Translations under genes and position numbers: made by a program
Assembly: GCA_946413695.1 (NCBI GenBank)
Contig: CAMKLV010000007.1
Location: 12,313 to 76,312, forward strand
Reading direction: 5' to 3'
Origin: Firm-04 sp946413695
GTDB taxonomy: Bacteria > Bacillota > Clostridia > Oscillospirales > Ruminococcaceae
DNA length: 64,000 nt
The notes under the pieces: model-generated
The model's database searches: none
The model's input: the letters and a program-made list of their open reading frames with translations, nothing else
What the model was told of the DNA's origin: nothing
In this document: positions 63,589-64,000 of the stretch, in pieces
Position numbering within the stretch: the stretch's first letter is position 1
Layout: each line of letters starts with the position of its first letter

Positions 63589-63917
63589 TGGCGAAGAATA
63601 AAGTCGGACCGGTCGCAGTCTATATGTCAAAAGAGCTGCTGAACGGGATGCTCTGCTGCCTTGACTATCTGATCGCGGTTGATGAGCAGCAGGGCGAATG
63701 GGAAAAGCACGCACAGCGCATCAAGGATAAAATCCTGAAATACGGACGCAAATTCATAAATGAGAACGGCGAGAGCGTTGTGATATATTTCTATGAAAAC
63801 GAAGCGGCAATTTTGCTGAAAGCGTTTTCGCTGTATGTTTATTTGAATGATCAGCCGCAGCGTGATTACATCGAAATGATGAAAACGCAGAAGAAAGAGG
63901 AAACGGAAAACGGGTAA
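63588..63917 (+). CDS. Small protein of unknown function coupled to the primase gene
   Basis: The ATG overlaps the primase stop (TAATG), so translation is coupled. The 109 residues are mostly helical with strands in the middle (SVVIYFYENEAAILL) and a charged C-terminus. No membrane segment or motif is recognised. It likely belongs to the replication or mobilisation group of the element. The remaining bases (63918-64000) show no gene before the edge. Confidence 0.6.
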   Translation: MAKNKVGPVAVYMSKELLNGMLCCLDYLIAVDEQQGEWEKHAQRIKDKILKYGRKFINENGESVVIYFYENEAAILLKAFSLYVYLNDQPQRDYIEMMKTQKKEETENG

Positions 63918-64000
63918 TGTGATGTGAATGGGGTTCGGGGTTCGTCCCGATTGCGGAGCAACAGTCGCCGTGCTGCACAGAAAACCGAAAGTGCAGCACG

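Overview
The window suggests a chromosome segment of a Gram-positive anaerobe of the class Clostridia, most like Ruminococcus or a related Oscillospiraceae genus. The reasons are a complete sigma-K gene, a spoIIR gene, a CD1247-type zinc-ribbon protein, an FMN-riboswitch-controlled RibU, strong AGGAGG-type ribosome binding sites, and fairly GC-rich chromosomal genes. This is inferred from gene content; no species-level marker was read.

Positions 1-30,690 are chromosomal backbone. In order they hold: the end of an ECF-type sigma factor with a membrane-anchored partner whose 3' end is frameshifted; a minus-strand cluster tyrS / AAA+ ATPase / cyclophilin; a compact minus-strand histidine block hisB-hisH-hisA-hisF in which hisA is fused to a GNAT acetyltransferase; a CPBP protease and a xylulokinase upstream of it; a membrane protein coupled to a PcrA-type helicase; an AI-2E-type permease and two small membrane or zinc-ribbon proteins; a tandem pair of RimK-like ATP-grasp ligases; a transglutaminase-like lipoprotein; efp; the acidic CD1247-type protein; the FMN riboswitch and ribU; a sporulation-flavoured stretch (sigK, a Clp ATPase, a 43-residue Cys/Gly membrane peptide antisense to the end of spoIIR, spoIIR itself); fba; and a TrmH-type methyltransferase.

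Two tRNA-Ser genes (UGA and GCU anticodons) lie at 30,600-30,811. Beyond them the content changes to an integrative conjugative element that runs past the right edge. Its start holds a cluster of CGTGTRC heptamers and two copies of a hairpin leader. Next comes a type IV secretion module on the plus strand: PcfB-like protein, VirD4, two Maff2/VirB2-like membrane proteins, TrbL/VirB6-like protein, PrgI/VirB3-like protein, VirB4, several membrane or surface proteins and a coiled-coil protein. A RelBE-type toxin-antitoxin pair, a double winged-helix protein and an AT-rich cargo gene of unknown function follow.

The last part of the element is a giant methylase/SNF2-helicase gene. It carries, in another reading frame, a complete TnpV-like gene with its own Shine-Dalgarno sequence. 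A 2,769-bp group II intron with a reverse transcriptase/HNH maturase sits directly after its helicase motif II. Excising the intron rejoins the two halves in frame into a 3,376-residue protein. An unknown protein, a Toprim/DUF3991 primase-like protein and another small protein close the window. No integrase or relaxase is visible, so they should lie to the right.
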